Source: DASSUW01 sp963844205 (lineage in GTDB: Bacteria > Actinomycetota > Thermoleophilia > Solirubrobacterales > Solirubrobacteraceae). From it: DNA of 64,000 bases. The DNA lies in contig CAWJNK010000012.1 of NCBI GenBank assembly GCA_963844205.1, positions 1-64,000 of the forward strand, written 5' to 3'. Position numbers and translations under genes: made by a program. Positions within the stretch are counted from its first letter, which is position 1. Each line of letters opens with the position of its first letter. Below the pieces are notes generated by a model. The model made no database searches, had not been told where the DNA came from, and saw only the letters and a program-made list of their open reading frames with translations. This document shows, piece by piece, positions 24,407 through 33,115 of this stretch.

Positions 24407-25636
24407 TTACAACACCTCTTGGAAGATCTTCAGATAGTCGCGCAGGTAGCGCGGCATCAGGAAGTGCGCGCGCACGTGCTCCTTGCCGCGCAGCCCTAGC
24501 GACCGCCCGAGCACCGGATCGTCGAGGATCCCGCCGATCCGTGAGGCGCACTCCTCGACCGAGGAGACCAGGTAGCCGGTTTCACCGTCGGACACCTGCA
24601 GGGGGATACCCCCGACGTTGCCGCCGATGAACGGCCGTCCCTTCCACAGGGCCTCGCTGACGGTCAGCCCGAAACCTTCGCGCGTCGACTTCTGGATCAG
24701 GACCTGCGCCAGCGACTGGAACGCGTTGACCTCGATCGCGCCCACGTTGTTGAAGTTGTTGAGGATGTGGATGTCGGGGTCGCCGTCGGCGTGCGCGAGC
24801 GTGGAGTTGTAGAAGTCCCAGCCCTCGGGGTCGTCGGAGGCCATCGAGCCGACCAGCGCGAGCTGCACGTCCGGCCGCTCCGCCTTCACGATCCGGTACG
24901 CGTCGATCACCCCCAGCGGGTCCTTCCACGGGTCGAAGCGCGAGACCTGGCAGATCATCGGGCGCTCGGTGTCGATGCCGAACTGCTTGCACACGAACGT
25001 CGCGTCCTCGAGCGAGAGCGCCATGTTCTTCGGCGCCAGCGGATCGATCGCCGGCGGGACGATGTTGACGTTCCCGTTCATCCCGGGCGGCACGTAGCCC
25101 GCCACGTGAAACAGCGTCTGCGGGTACCCCTCGATGTACGGCAGGAGCTGCTCCATCGTGCCCGGATTCGGCGTCGAGACGTCGATGTGGCAGCGCCACA
25201 CCCAGCCCTTGGCCTTCTCCGGCACGAGCGAGAAGATCGCCGCCGGCTGCGGGTCGTGGACGATGCACACGTCCCACCCGCGCGCGAGCTCGCGCGCGTT
25301 CATCTCGTTGTACTGCGACCAGGTCGCCCACTGCTCCTCGGTGAGATCCTGCGGGTTGCCCTGGAGCGCGTTGTGCATGATCTTGGTCGCGTTGAAGAAC
25401 TCCTCGCGGCCGTAGATCACCTGCCACTCGACGTCGAGCCCGACGTCCCGCATGAGCGGGACGAGCGTGTAGAGGATCTCCGACACGCCGCCGCCGAACG
25501 CGGTCGCGCTCAGGTGCACGACGCGGCGGCCGCGCAGCGGCTCGGCCAGCTCCCGGATCTCCTCGACGAGCGGACGGCCGACGATGTGGGTGTAGTCGGC
25601 GAGGCTCTTGCCGGCCAGCGCGACTGCTTGGAGCAC
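24407..25636 (-). CDS. treT: trehalose synthase, TreT/trehalose-phosphorylase type GT4
   Basis: 409 aa from a GTG. The GT4 fold is shown by LSATAFGGGVSEILYTLVPL at the N-terminus, RFDPWKDPLGVIDAYRIV and the C-terminal KSTREGFGLTVSEALWKG, GGIPLQV signature. This clade makes trehalose from a nucleotide-diphosphate glucose and glucose (or acts as a phosphorylase). It lies 17 bases after the HtrA protease gene and just before otsA, so two trehalose routes are under the control of one envelope-stress-like operon. Confidence 0.88.
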   Translation of the reverse strand: MLQAVALAGKSLADYTHIVGRPLVEEIRELAEPLRGRRVVHLSATAFGGGVSEILYTLVPLMRDVGLDVEWQVIYGREEFFNATKIMHNALQGNPQDLTEEQWATWSQYNEMNARELARGWDVCIVHDPQPAAIFSLVPEKAKGWVWRCHIDVSTPNPGTMEQLLPYIEGYPQTLFHVAGYVPPGMNGNVNIVPPAIDPLAPKNMALSLEDATFVCKQFGIDTERPMICQVSRFDPWKDPLGVIDAYRIVKAERPDVQLALVGSMASDDPEGWDFYNSTLAHADGDPDIHILNNFNNVGAIEVNAFQSLAQVLIQKSTREGFGLTVSEALWKGRPFIGGNVGGIPLQVSDGETGYLVSSVEECASRIGGILDDPVLGRSLGLRGKEHVRAHFLMPRYLRDYLKIFQEVL

Positions 25637-25642
25637 GCGGGG

Positions 25643-25648
25643 AGATTA
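25643..25648 (-). promoter_or_regulatory. TANNNT box before treT
   Basis: On the minus strand TAATCT ends six bases before the GTG at 25636. It may provide a separate leaderless promoter for treT-otsA inside the longer operon. Confidence 0.4.
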
Positions 25649-25653
25649 CCTCG

Positions 25654-26841
25654 CTACCCGCCGACGTCACCGAGCGGGCGTTCGCCGAGCTTGACCTTGA
25701 TCTCGCGCGTGTCGCCGTCCCGGTGGATCTCGAGTGGCACCTCCTCGCCGGGCTCGAAGTCGGCGATCACGTCGGCGAGCTCGGCCGAGTCCTCGACCGC
25801 CTTCCCGTCGACCTTCGTGATCACGTCGCCGCCGGGCCGGAACGCCTGCGCCTGGAACGTGACCGGGCTGCCGCCGCCGCGGATGCCCGCCTTCTCCGCC
25901 GGCCCGCCGGGGTTGACCTCCTGCACCCAGGCGCCGGCCTGGACCTCGAGGTCGAACTTGTCCACCAGCTGCGGGTAGAGCTCGACCGACGACACGCCGA
26001 GGTAGGCGTAGTCCGCCGTGCCGTCCTTGCGCAGCATGTCGAGCGAGCGCTTCACCGCGTCGACGGGCACCGCGAAGCCGACGCCCTCGCCGCCGCCGGA
26101 CGTCGTCTTGATCTGCTGATTGATGCCGATCACGTGGCCCTCGCCGTCGACCAGCGGGCCGCCGGAGTTGCCGGGGTTGATCGCGGCGTCGGTCTGGAAG
26201 GCGCCCGAGATCCGGAAGTTGGTGAGCGACTCGATGGAGCGGTCGGTGGCCGAGATCACGCCGACCGACAGCGACTGGGCCTCGCCGAACGGGGAGCCGA
26301 TCGCGGCCACCGGCTCGCCGACCTCGACGTCGGCGCTATCGCCGAGCGGGAGCGGGCGCAGCTTCAGTCCCTCGGGATCGATCCGCAGCAGCGCAACATC
26401 GGCGTTCGGGTCGGCGCCGAGGATCTCGGCTTCGACGGTGTTCCCGTCGGCGAACTCGACGTAGACCTGCCGCGCGCGCCGGAGCGCATCGCCCTGGCCG
26501 GTGGCCACGACGTGGGCGTTGGTGGCGATCTCGCCATCGCCGTTCAGGACGAAGCCGGAGCCGACGCCCCCGCCGCCGCCACCGCCCTCGCCGACGACGT
26601 CGTCCAGGTCGGTGGCGCCGAACAGCGAGACCACGGTGACCACGCCGGGCGCCTCGCTCTCGTAGATCGCCTTCGCGTCGAACCCGCCCTCCTCGCCGGA
26701 GCTCTCGATGACCTCGACGCGCGTGGTCTGCGAGCGAGCCTCGTCGTCGCCCCCAGCGCCGGCAGGCCCCTTGTCGCCGCTGTCGTCGTCGCCGCAGCCG
26801 GCGAGCGCCAGCAGCGCGATCGCGATCGACAGCCGCCTCAT
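25654..26841 (-). CDS. HtrA/DegP-type lipoprotein serine protease
   Basis: 395 aa. A lipoprotein signal peptide ends at LLALAGCG (Cys about residue 16). The trypsin-like domain has His in ATNAHVVATG, Asp in NADVALLRID and Ser in NPGNSGGPLVDGEG. A single PDZ domain follows (about 290-390, with VNPGGPAEKAGI and GDVITKVDGKAV). It acts outside the membrane on misfolded proteins. Its start overlaps the kinase stop (ATGA), so it is translated with the two-component system. Confidence 0.93.
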   Translation of the reverse strand: MRRLSIAIALLALAGCGDDDSGDKGPAGAGGDDEARSQTTRVEVIESSGEEGGFDAKAIYESEAPGVVTVVSLFGATDLDDVVGEGGGGGGGVGSGFVLNGDGEIATNAHVVATGQGDALRRARQVYVEFADGNTVEAEILGADPNADVALLRIDPEGLKLRPLPLGDSADVEVGEPVAAIGSPFGEAQSLSVGVISATDRSIESLTNFRISGAFQTDAAINPGNSGGPLVDGEGHVIGINQQIKTTSGGGEGVGFAVPVDAVKRSLDMLRKDGTADYAYLGVSSVELYPQLVDKFDLEVQAGAWVQEVNPGGPAEKAGIRGGGSPVTFQAQAFRPGGDVITKVDGKAVEDSAELADVIADFEPGEEVPLEIHRDGDTREIKVKLGERPLGDVGG

Positions 26842-28250
26842 CCCGGCAGCACCAGCGAGAAGGTGGTCGACCCGGGAGCGGACCGCACCGTCAAACGGCC
26901 TTGCATGCGCTCGGCGAGCTCGCGCGCGATCGCCAGCCCGAGGCCGGCGCCCTGCGCCTCCTCGTTGGACGTGAAGAACGGTTCGAAGATGTGGGGCATG
27001 TTCTGTCGCTTGATCCCGAGGCCGCGGTCGGACACCTCGAGGCGCACGTGCCCGTTCCGCCGGGCGGCCGAAACCCGCACTCCGGTGCCCGCGGGGGTGT
27101 GGACGATCGCGTTGTCGAGCAGGATACGAAGCACCTGGGCGACCCGCTCGGGATCGCAGTCGAGCTCGATCGGCTCGCCGGACAGCTCGAGCTGCACCGC
27201 CGACTCGTGGCGGTGCGCGGCGGGCGTGAACTCGCCGGCCACCTCGCGCGCGAGCTGGCCGACGTCGGTCGGCTCCGGCCGCAGCTCCAGCGCCCCGGCC
27301 TCGAGCCGCGAGAGGTCGAGCAGCTCGGTGGCGAGCTTGCGCATCCGGTCGACCTGTCCGCGCAGCTGCTCGAGGAACTGGCGCCGCGTCTCCTCGTCGA
27401 GGTCCTCGTCGGCCAGCAGCTCGAGGAAGCCGCCGAGCGAGAAGATCGGCGTGCGCAGCTCGTGCGACGCGGACGCGATGAACTGCTTGCGCGCGCGGTC
27501 GAGCCGCGCGAGCTGGTTCTGCATGTCGTCGAACGCGGCCGCGAGCTGGCCCAGCTCGTCGTCGGAGTCGGCGCGGATCGGGTTCGAGAAGTCGCCGGCG
27601 GCGACCTTCCGGGCGGCGTGCTCGAGCCGCCCCACGCGCTGGGACAGCGCGCGGGCCACGAGGTAGCCGGCCATCAGCGCGATCGCGAGGGCGATCCCGC
27701 CGGAGAGCAGGATCTGGCGGCGGATGAGCGCGACGTTGCTCTCGACCTCGTCGAGCGGATCGGCGAACACGGCGACGCCCTCGACCCGCTTCTTCTGGAT
27801 CACGGGATACGCCACGACGGCCTGGCGCCCCGCGCCGGTGTTGGCCGTGGCCGCCACCGGGCGCCCGGCGGCGACGGCATCGAGCGCCAGCGACCGGATG
27901 TCCGTCTCGACGATGCCGCCGTCGGGCGCCGAGTCGTAGTTGCCGGCCAGCGCGACCGGGCGGCCCTTCAGCCGGTCGAGGACGAGCACCTCGGCGCTGG
28001 AGCCGACCGCCGCCGCGTTCACGCGCGCGTCCGGCAGCACGTCCTCCGCCTCCGGCAGGTAGATCTCGGCCAGCTGGCCCCTGCCCTCGACGTAGCCGCG
28101 AGCGTCGGCCTGCAGCCGCTCCAGCTTCTGGTTGCGCAGCCGCTCCTCCAGCCGCGGCGTCACGGTCAGGTAGATCGTGCCGATGGCGCCGAGCACGATC
28201 AGCCCGAACACGACCGCCAGCCGGTTCCGCAACGAGCGCAGCCCGATCAA
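26838..28250 (-). CDS. membrane sensor histidine kinase (HAMP, HisKA)
   Basis: 470 aa from a TTG at 28250; a GAGGAG site lies eight bases upstream and no better start exists after the regulator stop. Domains in order: TM1 (LAVVFGLIVLGAIGTIYL), an extracytoplasmic sensor (about 35-155), TM2, HAMP, HisKA with FIASASHELRTPIFSLGGF, and HATPase with LDNAIVHTPAG, DRGLGIKRQN and GAGLGLAIARELAER. It pairs with the OmpR-type regulator just before it. The downstream HtrA gene suggests an envelope-stress signal. Confidence 0.93.
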   Translation of the reverse strand: MIGLRSLRNRLAVVFGLIVLGAIGTIYLTVTPRLEERLRNQKLERLQADARGYVEGRGQLAEIYLPEAEDVLPDARVNAAAVGSSAEVLVLDRLKGRPVALAGNYDSAPDGGIVETDIRSLALDAVAAGRPVAATANTGAGRQAVVAYPVIQKKRVEGVAVFADPLDEVESNVALIRRQILLSGGIALAIALMAGYLVARALSQRVGRLEHAARKVAAGDFSNPIRADSDDELGQLAAAFDDMQNQLARLDRARKQFIASASHELRTPIFSLGGFLELLADEDLDEETRRQFLEQLRGQVDRMRKLATELLDLSRLEAGALELRPEPTDVGQLAREVAGEFTPAAHRHESAVQLELSGEPIELDCDPERVAQVLRILLDNAIVHTPAGTGVRVSAARRNGHVRLEVSDRGLGIKRQNMPHIFEPFFTSNEEAQGAGLGLAIARELAERMQGRLTVRSAPGSTTFSLVLPG

Positions 28251-28255
28251 GTGGC

Positions 28256-28966
28256 TTACTCCTCGTCGTCCCGGAACCGATAGCCGACCCCGCGCACCGT
28301 GAACAGGTACTCGGGCTCCTTGGGGTCGGCCTCGATCTTCTCGCGCAGGTGGCGGATGTGGACGTCGATGGTCCGCGGGTCGCGGTACGCCGAGTCGCCC
28401 CACACGCGTGCGAGCAGCATGTCGCGAGTGAACACGCGCCCGGGCGAGCGCGCAAGCGCGGTGAGGATCTCGAACTCCACGAACGTCGTAGCGATGCTGT
28501 CGCCGTTGCGGGTGACCGTCCGCTTCGTGGGGTCGATCTTCAGGCCGCGGACGTCGATCGGCTGCTCGTCGTCGGTCTCCGGCTGCACCATCCCGGCGCG
28601 CCGCAGCGCGGCCTTCACGCGCGAGCGGAACTCGCGCATGGAGAACGGCTTGGTGATGTAGTCGTCGGCTCCCAGCTCAAGGCCGAGCACCTTGTCGATC
28701 TCCTCGGACTTCGCCGTGAGCATGATGATCGGCACGGTGGAGCCGTCCGCGCGCAGCCGCTTGCAGACCTCCAGGCCGTCCATCCGCGGCAGCATGAGGT
28801 CGAGCACGACGAGGTCGAACGGCTGCTCGCCGAAGCGCGCGAGCGCTTCGCGGCCGTCTGAAGCCTGGACGACCTCGTAGCCGTCTCGCTGCAGCGGGAA
28901 CGACAGCAGGGTCTGGATCGGCTGCTCGTCGTCGACGAGCAGGATGCGTGGGGCGCGATCGGCCAT
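28256..28966 (-). CDS. OmpR/PhoB-type response regulator
   Basis: 236 aa from the ATG at 28966; longer open frame upstream lies in the divergent gene. Receiver domain: ILLVDDEQPI acidic pair, VVLDLMLPRMDG with the phosphoacceptor Asp, and ITKPFSMREF Lys. The winged-helix domain ends TIDVHIRHLREKIEADPKE and VRGVGYRF. It leads the operon regulator-kinase-htrA-treT-otsA, so it likely controls its own genes and trehalose synthesis. Confidence 0.95.
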   Translation of the reverse strand: MADRAPRILLVDDEQPIQTLLSFPLQRDGYEVVQASDGREALARFGEQPFDLVVLDLMLPRMDGLEVCKRLRADGSTVPIIMLTAKSEEIDKVLGLELGADDYITKPFSMREFRSRVKAALRRAGMVQPETDDEQPIDVRGLKIDPTKRTVTRNGDSIATTFVEFEILTALARSPGRVFTRDMLLARVWGDSAYRDPRTIDVHIRHLREKIEADPKEPEYLFTVRGVGYRFRDDEE

Positions 28967-28997
28967 GTTCGCTTCTAGGGTCGAGGATAGTGAGAGG

Positions 28998-29003
28998 TAC
29001 CCT
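28998..29003 (+). promoter_or_regulatory. TANNNT -10 box, leaderless start
   Basis: TACCCT ends six bases before the GTG at 29010 and supports that start over an open frame that runs back into the divergent regulator. Confidence 0.5.
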
Positions 29004-29009
29004 CGGCCT

Positions 29010-30803
29010 GTGCTCGACGTTCGGGTATACCGGGCCGCGTTCCTCCCGGCGCTCGTCGCGCTGTTCATCGTGGCGTTCTCGCTCGTCGACCGGCCGGACC
29101 CGGTCACCTCGCCGCTGGCCGCCGACACGTTCGACGGCGAGCGGGCGTTCGGCGCCCGTGCGCCGCTGGAGAACTCCCTCAACGAGCTCGCGCGCTCGTT
29201 CCCGAACCGGCAGCCGGGCGCGGCGGACGACGCCGCGCTGGCCGACCGCGTGGCCGACACGCTCGGGCGGCCCGACCGCACGGACGGCCCGGCCTTCGAG
29301 GTCACGCGCGAGCGCAGCGGCGACATCGAGACCGTGATCGGCGTCCGCCCCGGGCTCACGAGCCGCCGGATCGTGATCCTCAGCCACCGCGACGCGACGA
29401 GCCGGCCCGCGCTCGCCGAGCTCTCCGGCACCGCGGCGATGCTCGAGCTCGCCCGCCTGTTCCGTGCGCGCGAGCTGCGCAAGACGCTCGTGCTGGTCTC
29501 GACCTCGGGCGCCACACAGGGGTTCACGGGCGCGCGCGCATGGGCCGACGGGGTCGACGCCGACGCGATCGACGCGGTGATCGTGCTCGGCGACATGGCC
29601 GGCGCCCGGGCGGTCAAGCCGTGGGTCGTGCCGTGGTCGCTCGGCCCCGGGCCGACGCCGCTCGCGCTCCAGCGCACGGTCGAGAACGCGGTCCGCGCCG
29701 AGGCCGGCCGGCCGGGAGGCAGCCGGGCGGTGGCCCAGTGGATCCGGCGGGCGCTGCCGGTCACGGTGTCCGAGCAGGGCGTGCTCGCCGACGCCGGCCT
29801 GCCGGCCGTGATGATCAGCGCCTCGGGCGAGCGCGGGCCGGCCGCAGGCGCGCCGGTCCGGCGCGGGCGGCTCGACGCGATGGGCCGCGCGGCGCTGCGC
29901 GCGGTCGGCGCGATCGACGCCGCGCAGGGCGACGTCGAGGGCCGGGCCGCGTTCCCCGACAGCCCCGAGGGCATCGTCACGCTACGCAACGTGCTGCCGG
30001 ACTGGGCCGTCCGGCTGCTGGTCGGCACGTTGCTGCTGCCGGCGTTCCTGACCGCGCTCGACGGGTTCTTCCGGGTCCGCCGCCGGCACCTGCCGGTCGG
30101 GCCGTGGCTCGCCTGGCTGGGCGCGTCCGCGCTGCCGGTGGTGCTCGCCTGGATCTGGACGCGCGCGCTCGGGCTCACGGGTGCGCTCGAGCCGCCCGAC
30201 GCGCCGGTGCTGCCGCTCCCGCCGCTCGACCGCGCCGCCGGCATCGCGCTGGGGTCGGTGGCCGTGGTCCTCCTGCTCGGCTGGTTCGGGGTCCGGCCGC
30301 TGGTTCTCGCGCGCGCGGGCGAGCGCGGAAGCCCGGTCGCCGGCAGCCTGGCGGCCGCGGCGGGGGCGGTGCTGTGCACGCTGGCCGCGCTCGTCTGGGT
30401 GGTCAACCCGTACGCCGCGGCGCTGCTGCTCCCGGCCGCCCACCTGTGGCTGTTCGCCGCCGCGCCGGGGTCGCGCCTGCGCGGCTGGGCCGCCGCTGCC
30501 GTGATCCTCGCCGGCCTGCTGCCGTTCGCGATCGTGGCCGTCTACGTCGCGCGCGCGATGGCGCTGAATCCGCTCGAGCTGGCCTGGATGACGCTGCTGT
30601 CGGCGGCGTCGGGCCAGCTCTCGCTCGGCGTCGCGATCGTCGCCGCGGGCCTGGTCGCCTGCCTCGCGGCGCTGCTGGTCGTCCTGCGCACGCGCAAGCG
30701 CGTCGAGGCCACCGCGGAGCCGGATCAGCTGCGCACGCGCGGCCCGGCCACGTACGCCGGGCCCGGCTCGCTCGGCGGCACGGAGTCCGCGCTGCGCCGA
30801 TGA
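29010..30803 (+). CDS. membrane protein with degenerate M28-type peptidase domain
   Basis: 597 aa. One N-terminal membrane helix precedes a soluble domain (about 45-310) that resembles M28 aminopeptidases (ILSHRDATSRP, then ELSGTAAMLELARLFRARE). The zinc ligands are not intact: the second-ligand motif reads ELSGT rather than DNASG, and the usual Glu-Glu pair is replaced. About eight membrane helices follow (320-580). It therefore looks like a catalytically dead, membrane-bound relative. It overlaps the sortase gene by ATGA and may act with it at the surface. Confidence 0.7.
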   Translation: MLDVRVYRAAFLPALVALFIVAFSLVDRPDPVTSPLAADTFDGERAFGARAPLENSLNELARSFPNRQPGAADDAALADRVADTLGRPDRTDGPAFEVTRERSGDIETVIGVRPGLTSRRIVILSHRDATSRPALAELSGTAAMLELARLFRARELRKTLVLVSTSGATQGFTGARAWADGVDADAIDAVIVLGDMAGARAVKPWVVPWSLGPGPTPLALQRTVENAVRAEAGRPGGSRAVAQWIRRALPVTVSEQGVLADAGLPAVMISASGERGPAAGAPVRRGRLDAMGRAALRAVGAIDAAQGDVEGRAAFPDSPEGIVTLRNVLPDWAVRLLVGTLLLPAFLTALDGFFRVRRRHLPVGPWLAWLGASALPVVLAWIWTRALGLTGALEPPDAPVLPLPPLDRAAGIALGSVAVVLLLGWFGVRPLVLARAGERGSPVAGSLAAAAGAVLCTLAALVWVVNPYAAALLLPAAHLWLFAAAPGSRLRGWAAAAVILAGLLPFAIVAVYVARAMALNPLELAWMTLLSAASGQLSLGVAIVAAGLVACLAALLVVLRTRKRVEATAEPDQLRTRGPATYAGPGSLGGTESALRR

Positions 30804-31462
30804 CCGCGCGGCGCACGCTGCGCGCGCTCTCGACCGTGCTGATCGTCGCGGGCGTGATTCTGCTCGCCGACGCAGGGCTGACCCTGGTGTGGCAGGAGCC
30901 GGTGTCGGCCGTCTACGCGAAGCTCCAGCAGGGCCGGCTCGACGACGAGCTGCGGGAACTCGAGCAGGCGCCGCTCGAGCCGCACGAGCAGCGCGCGCTG
31001 CAGCGGATCCCGGACCCGCGGCGCCGGCTGGCGTTCCGCGCCCGCGCGCTGGAGCGGCGGCTCGATCCGGGCGACCCGATGGGCCGCATCGTCATGCCCG
31101 CGATCGGCGTCTCGGAGGTGTTCGTGCAGGGCACGGGCGCGAGCGACCTCCGGGCAGGCCCCGGCCATTACCCGCAGACGCCGCTGCCGGGCGAGCACGG
31201 GACGGTCGCGATTGCCGGCCATCGGACGACCTATGGCGCCCCGTTCCGCAGCATCGACGAACTCGACCGCGGAGACCGCATCGAACTGCGGATGCCGTAC
31301 GGCCGCTTCGCCTACCGGGTAGAGCGGACGCGTATCGTGGAGCCCACGGAGATCTCGGTGATCGATCGCGTCGACCACGACCGCCTCGTCCTGTCCGCCT
31401 GCCATCCGCTCTACTCGGCGGCGCAGCGGATTGTCGTATTCGCACGGCTGGAGCGGCCGTGA
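30800..31462 (+). CDS. class E-type sortase
   Basis: 220 aa. An N-terminal membrane helix (STVLIVAGVILLADAGLTLV) anchors the protein outside the cell. The sortase domain has catalytic His in AIAGHRTTYGAPF, Cys in LVLSACHPLYSA and the following Arg in SAAQRIVVF. Sortases cleave a sorting motif and link proteins to peptidoglycan or pili. No sorting-signal substrate is seen next to it. It overlaps both neighbours by four bases. Confidence 0.9.
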   Translation: MTARRTLRALSTVLIVAGVILLADAGLTLVWQEPVSAVYAKLQQGRLDDELRELEQAPLEPHEQRALQRIPDPRRRLAFRARALERRLDPGDPMGRIVMPAIGVSEVFVQGTGASDLRAGPGHYPQTPLPGEHGTVAIAGHRTTYGAPFRSIDELDRGDRIELRMPYGRFAYRVERTRIVEPTEISVIDRVDHDRLVLSACHPLYSAAQRIVVFARLERP

Positions 31463-31713
31463 AGCGGTTTCGGGTGCTCACCCCATCATCCGACGGCCGA
31501 TCCGTGACGACGTACGTTCACATGACCGTTTTGACAGTCGAACACGAGACCGGCGCACGACGCCGGTTCGAGCGGTGCGACGAGTCACGGATGATGAAGG
31601 TGCAGGAGCTCCGCGAGCGCGTCGCGCGCAACAACTACTCGGTGGACGCCGAGAAGGTGGCAGAGGCAATGATCCGCCGCCTAATGCTGGAAGCCGCGCC
31701 ACGACGCGGCTGA
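31459..31713 (+). CDS. small FlgM-like (anti-sigma-28-like) protein
   Basis: 84 aa if the GTG at 31459, overlapping the sortase stop (GTGA), is used; an ATG at 31522 is possible. The C-terminal half (KVQELRERVARNNYSVDAEK then VAEAMIRRLML) matches the FlgM pattern of two helices that bind a flagellar sigma factor. No flagellar gene is in the window. The last 33 bases overlap the convergent thiL. Confidence 0.62.
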   Translation: MKRFRVLTPSSDGRSVTTYVHMTVLTVEHETGARRRFERCDESRMMKVQELRERVARNNYSVDAEKVAEAMIRRLMLEAAPRRG

Positions 31714-32553
31714 CGGGTCCCCCCGCCACCTCACGCCGGGCACACCGGTCGTGGCGCGGCCGATCCACTTGACCTCGACGGCCGACTCGACGGCCGCCCG
31801 CGCCGCTTCGGGTGCGCAGAAGCACAGCTCGTAGTCCTCCCCGCCGGTGGCGGCGAGCTCGGCTGCGGACACGCCCAGCTTGCGTGCGACCTCGACCGTG
31901 CTCGGCGCGACCGGGAGCGCGTCGGTGTCCAGCTCGAGCAGCACGCCGCTCGCCTCGGCAAGCCGTCGCGCGTCCAGCGCGAGCCCGTCCGAGAGGTCGA
32001 TCATCGCGCGCACGCCCGCGGCCGCCAGCGCGCGCCCGTCGGCCAGCCGGGGGCGCGGGCGGAGGTGGCGGTCGACCGGGCCCTCGGCGCGGCCGTCGAG
32101 CACGGCGAGCCCGGCTGCCGCGGCGCCGAGGTCGCCGGTCACGCCCACCAGGTCGCCGGGCCGGGCGCCGTCGCGACCGACCAGCTCGTCCTCGCGCTCG
32201 GCCCAGCCCACGACGGTCACAGCGATCGTCAGCGCCGCCCCGGCCACGAGGTCGCCGCCGGCGATCGTGACGCCGCAGTCCGCCGCCAGCGCCTCGGCGC
32301 CGGCGTGGAGGGCCAGCACCTCGTCGTCGTCGAGCGCCGCCGGCAGGACCACCGACAGGTACGCCTCGCCCGGCTCGGCGCCCATCGCGGCGAGGTCCGA
32401 CAGCGCGCCCGCGAGCGCCCGATGCCCCGCGTCGCGCGCGGTCCAGCCCGCGCCGAGCCGGAAGTGCGTGCCGTCGACCATCACGTCGGTCGACACCGCG
32501 GCCACTCCCCCGGCCCGCACGACCGCGCAGTCGTCGCCGAGCCAGCGCAGCAC
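31681..32553 (-). CDS. thiL: thiamine-monophosphate kinase
   Basis: 290 aa from the GTG at 32553. The AIR synthase-like fold shows WLGDDCAVV, STDVMVDGTHF, ALSDLAAMGAEP and VTIAGGDLVAG, with IDLSDGLALDA and ATGGEDYELCF in the second half. It phosphorylates thiamine phosphate to the diphosphate. The expected N-terminal residues (RELRLIEAIEGALERR) are encoded in frame just upstream, but no ATG, GTG or TTG precedes them after the infA stop, so the true start may be a rare codon or the sequence has an error. Confidence 0.92.
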   Translation of the reverse strand: MLRWLGDDCAVVRAGGVAAVSTDVMVDGTHFRLGAGWTARDAGHRALAGALSDLAAMGAEPGEAYLSVVLPAALDDDEVLALHAGAEALAADCGVTIAGGDLVAGAALTIAVTVVGWAEREDELVGRDGARPGDLVGVTGDLGAAAAGLAVLDGRAEGPVDRHLRPRPRLADGRALAAAGVRAMIDLSDGLALDARRLAEASGVLLELDTDALPVAPSTVEVARKLGVSAAELAATGGEDYELCFCAPEAARAAVESAVEVKWIGRATTGVPGVRWRGDPSAASWRGFQH

Positions 32554-32611
32554 CCGCGATCCCGGCCGGCGTTCGAGCGCGCCCTCGATCGCCTCGATCA
32601 GGCGGAGTTCC

Positions 32612-32830
32612 CTACCGATGGCGATAGACGATCCGCGCGCGGTTCAGGTCGTAGGGCGAGACCTCGACGCGGACGCGGTCGCCCGGCAGGATGCGGATCC
32701 GGAAGCGCCGCATCTTGCCCGCGACGTGGCCGAGGACCTCGTGCCCGTTGTCGAGCTGCACCCGGAACATGGCGTTCGGAAGCGCCTCGACAACCTCGCC
32801 CTCGAACTCGACCTTCTCTTCCTTGGCCAA
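32612..32830 (-). CDS. infA: translation initiation factor IF-1
   Basis: 72 aa, the whole protein: KVEFEGEVVEALPNAMFRVQ, then GHVAGKMRRFRIRILPGDRV and SPYDLNRARIVYRHR. An OB fold that blocks the ribosomal A site during initiation. It lies between the cold-shock gene and thiL rather than in a ribosomal-protein operon. Confidence 0.97.
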   Translation of the reverse strand: MAKEEKVEFEGEVVEALPNAMFRVQLDNGHEVLGHVAGKMRRFRIRILPGDRVRVEVSPYDLNRARIVYRHR

Positions 32831-32843
32831 GCCGGACGCGTCC

Positions 32844-33047
32844 TCAGATCGCTCGCACGTTCATTGCCTGCGGGCCCTTCGGGCTCTCGCCGAGCTCGTA
32901 TTCGACCTTCCCGCCCTCGACGAGGGTCCGGAACCCGTCTCCCTGGATGGCGGAGAAGTGGACGAACGCGTCCTGACCGCCGTCATCCGGGGTGATGAAG
33001 CCGAAGCCCTTCTCGTCGCTGAACCACTTCACGACTCCCGTTGCCAT
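32844..33047 (-). CDS. cold-shock domain protein
   Basis: 67 aa from the ATG at 33047. RNP1 is KGFGFITPDD and RNP2 is DAFVHFSAI; the start ATGVVKWFSDEKGFGF is standard. It binds single-stranded RNA or DNA and acts as an RNA chaperone. The next gene, infA, starts 13 bases later, so the two are probably co-transcribed. Confidence 0.95.
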   Translation of the reverse strand: MATGVVKWFSDEKGFGFITPDDGGQDAFVHFSAIQGDGFRTLVEGGKVEYELGESPKGPQAMNVRAI

Positions 33048-33115
33048 TTCCTGCAAGACCTCCACCGACTCGTGCTCGACTCCGGGCCGTTTATACCAGT
33101 AGCCGGTCCACCGTC

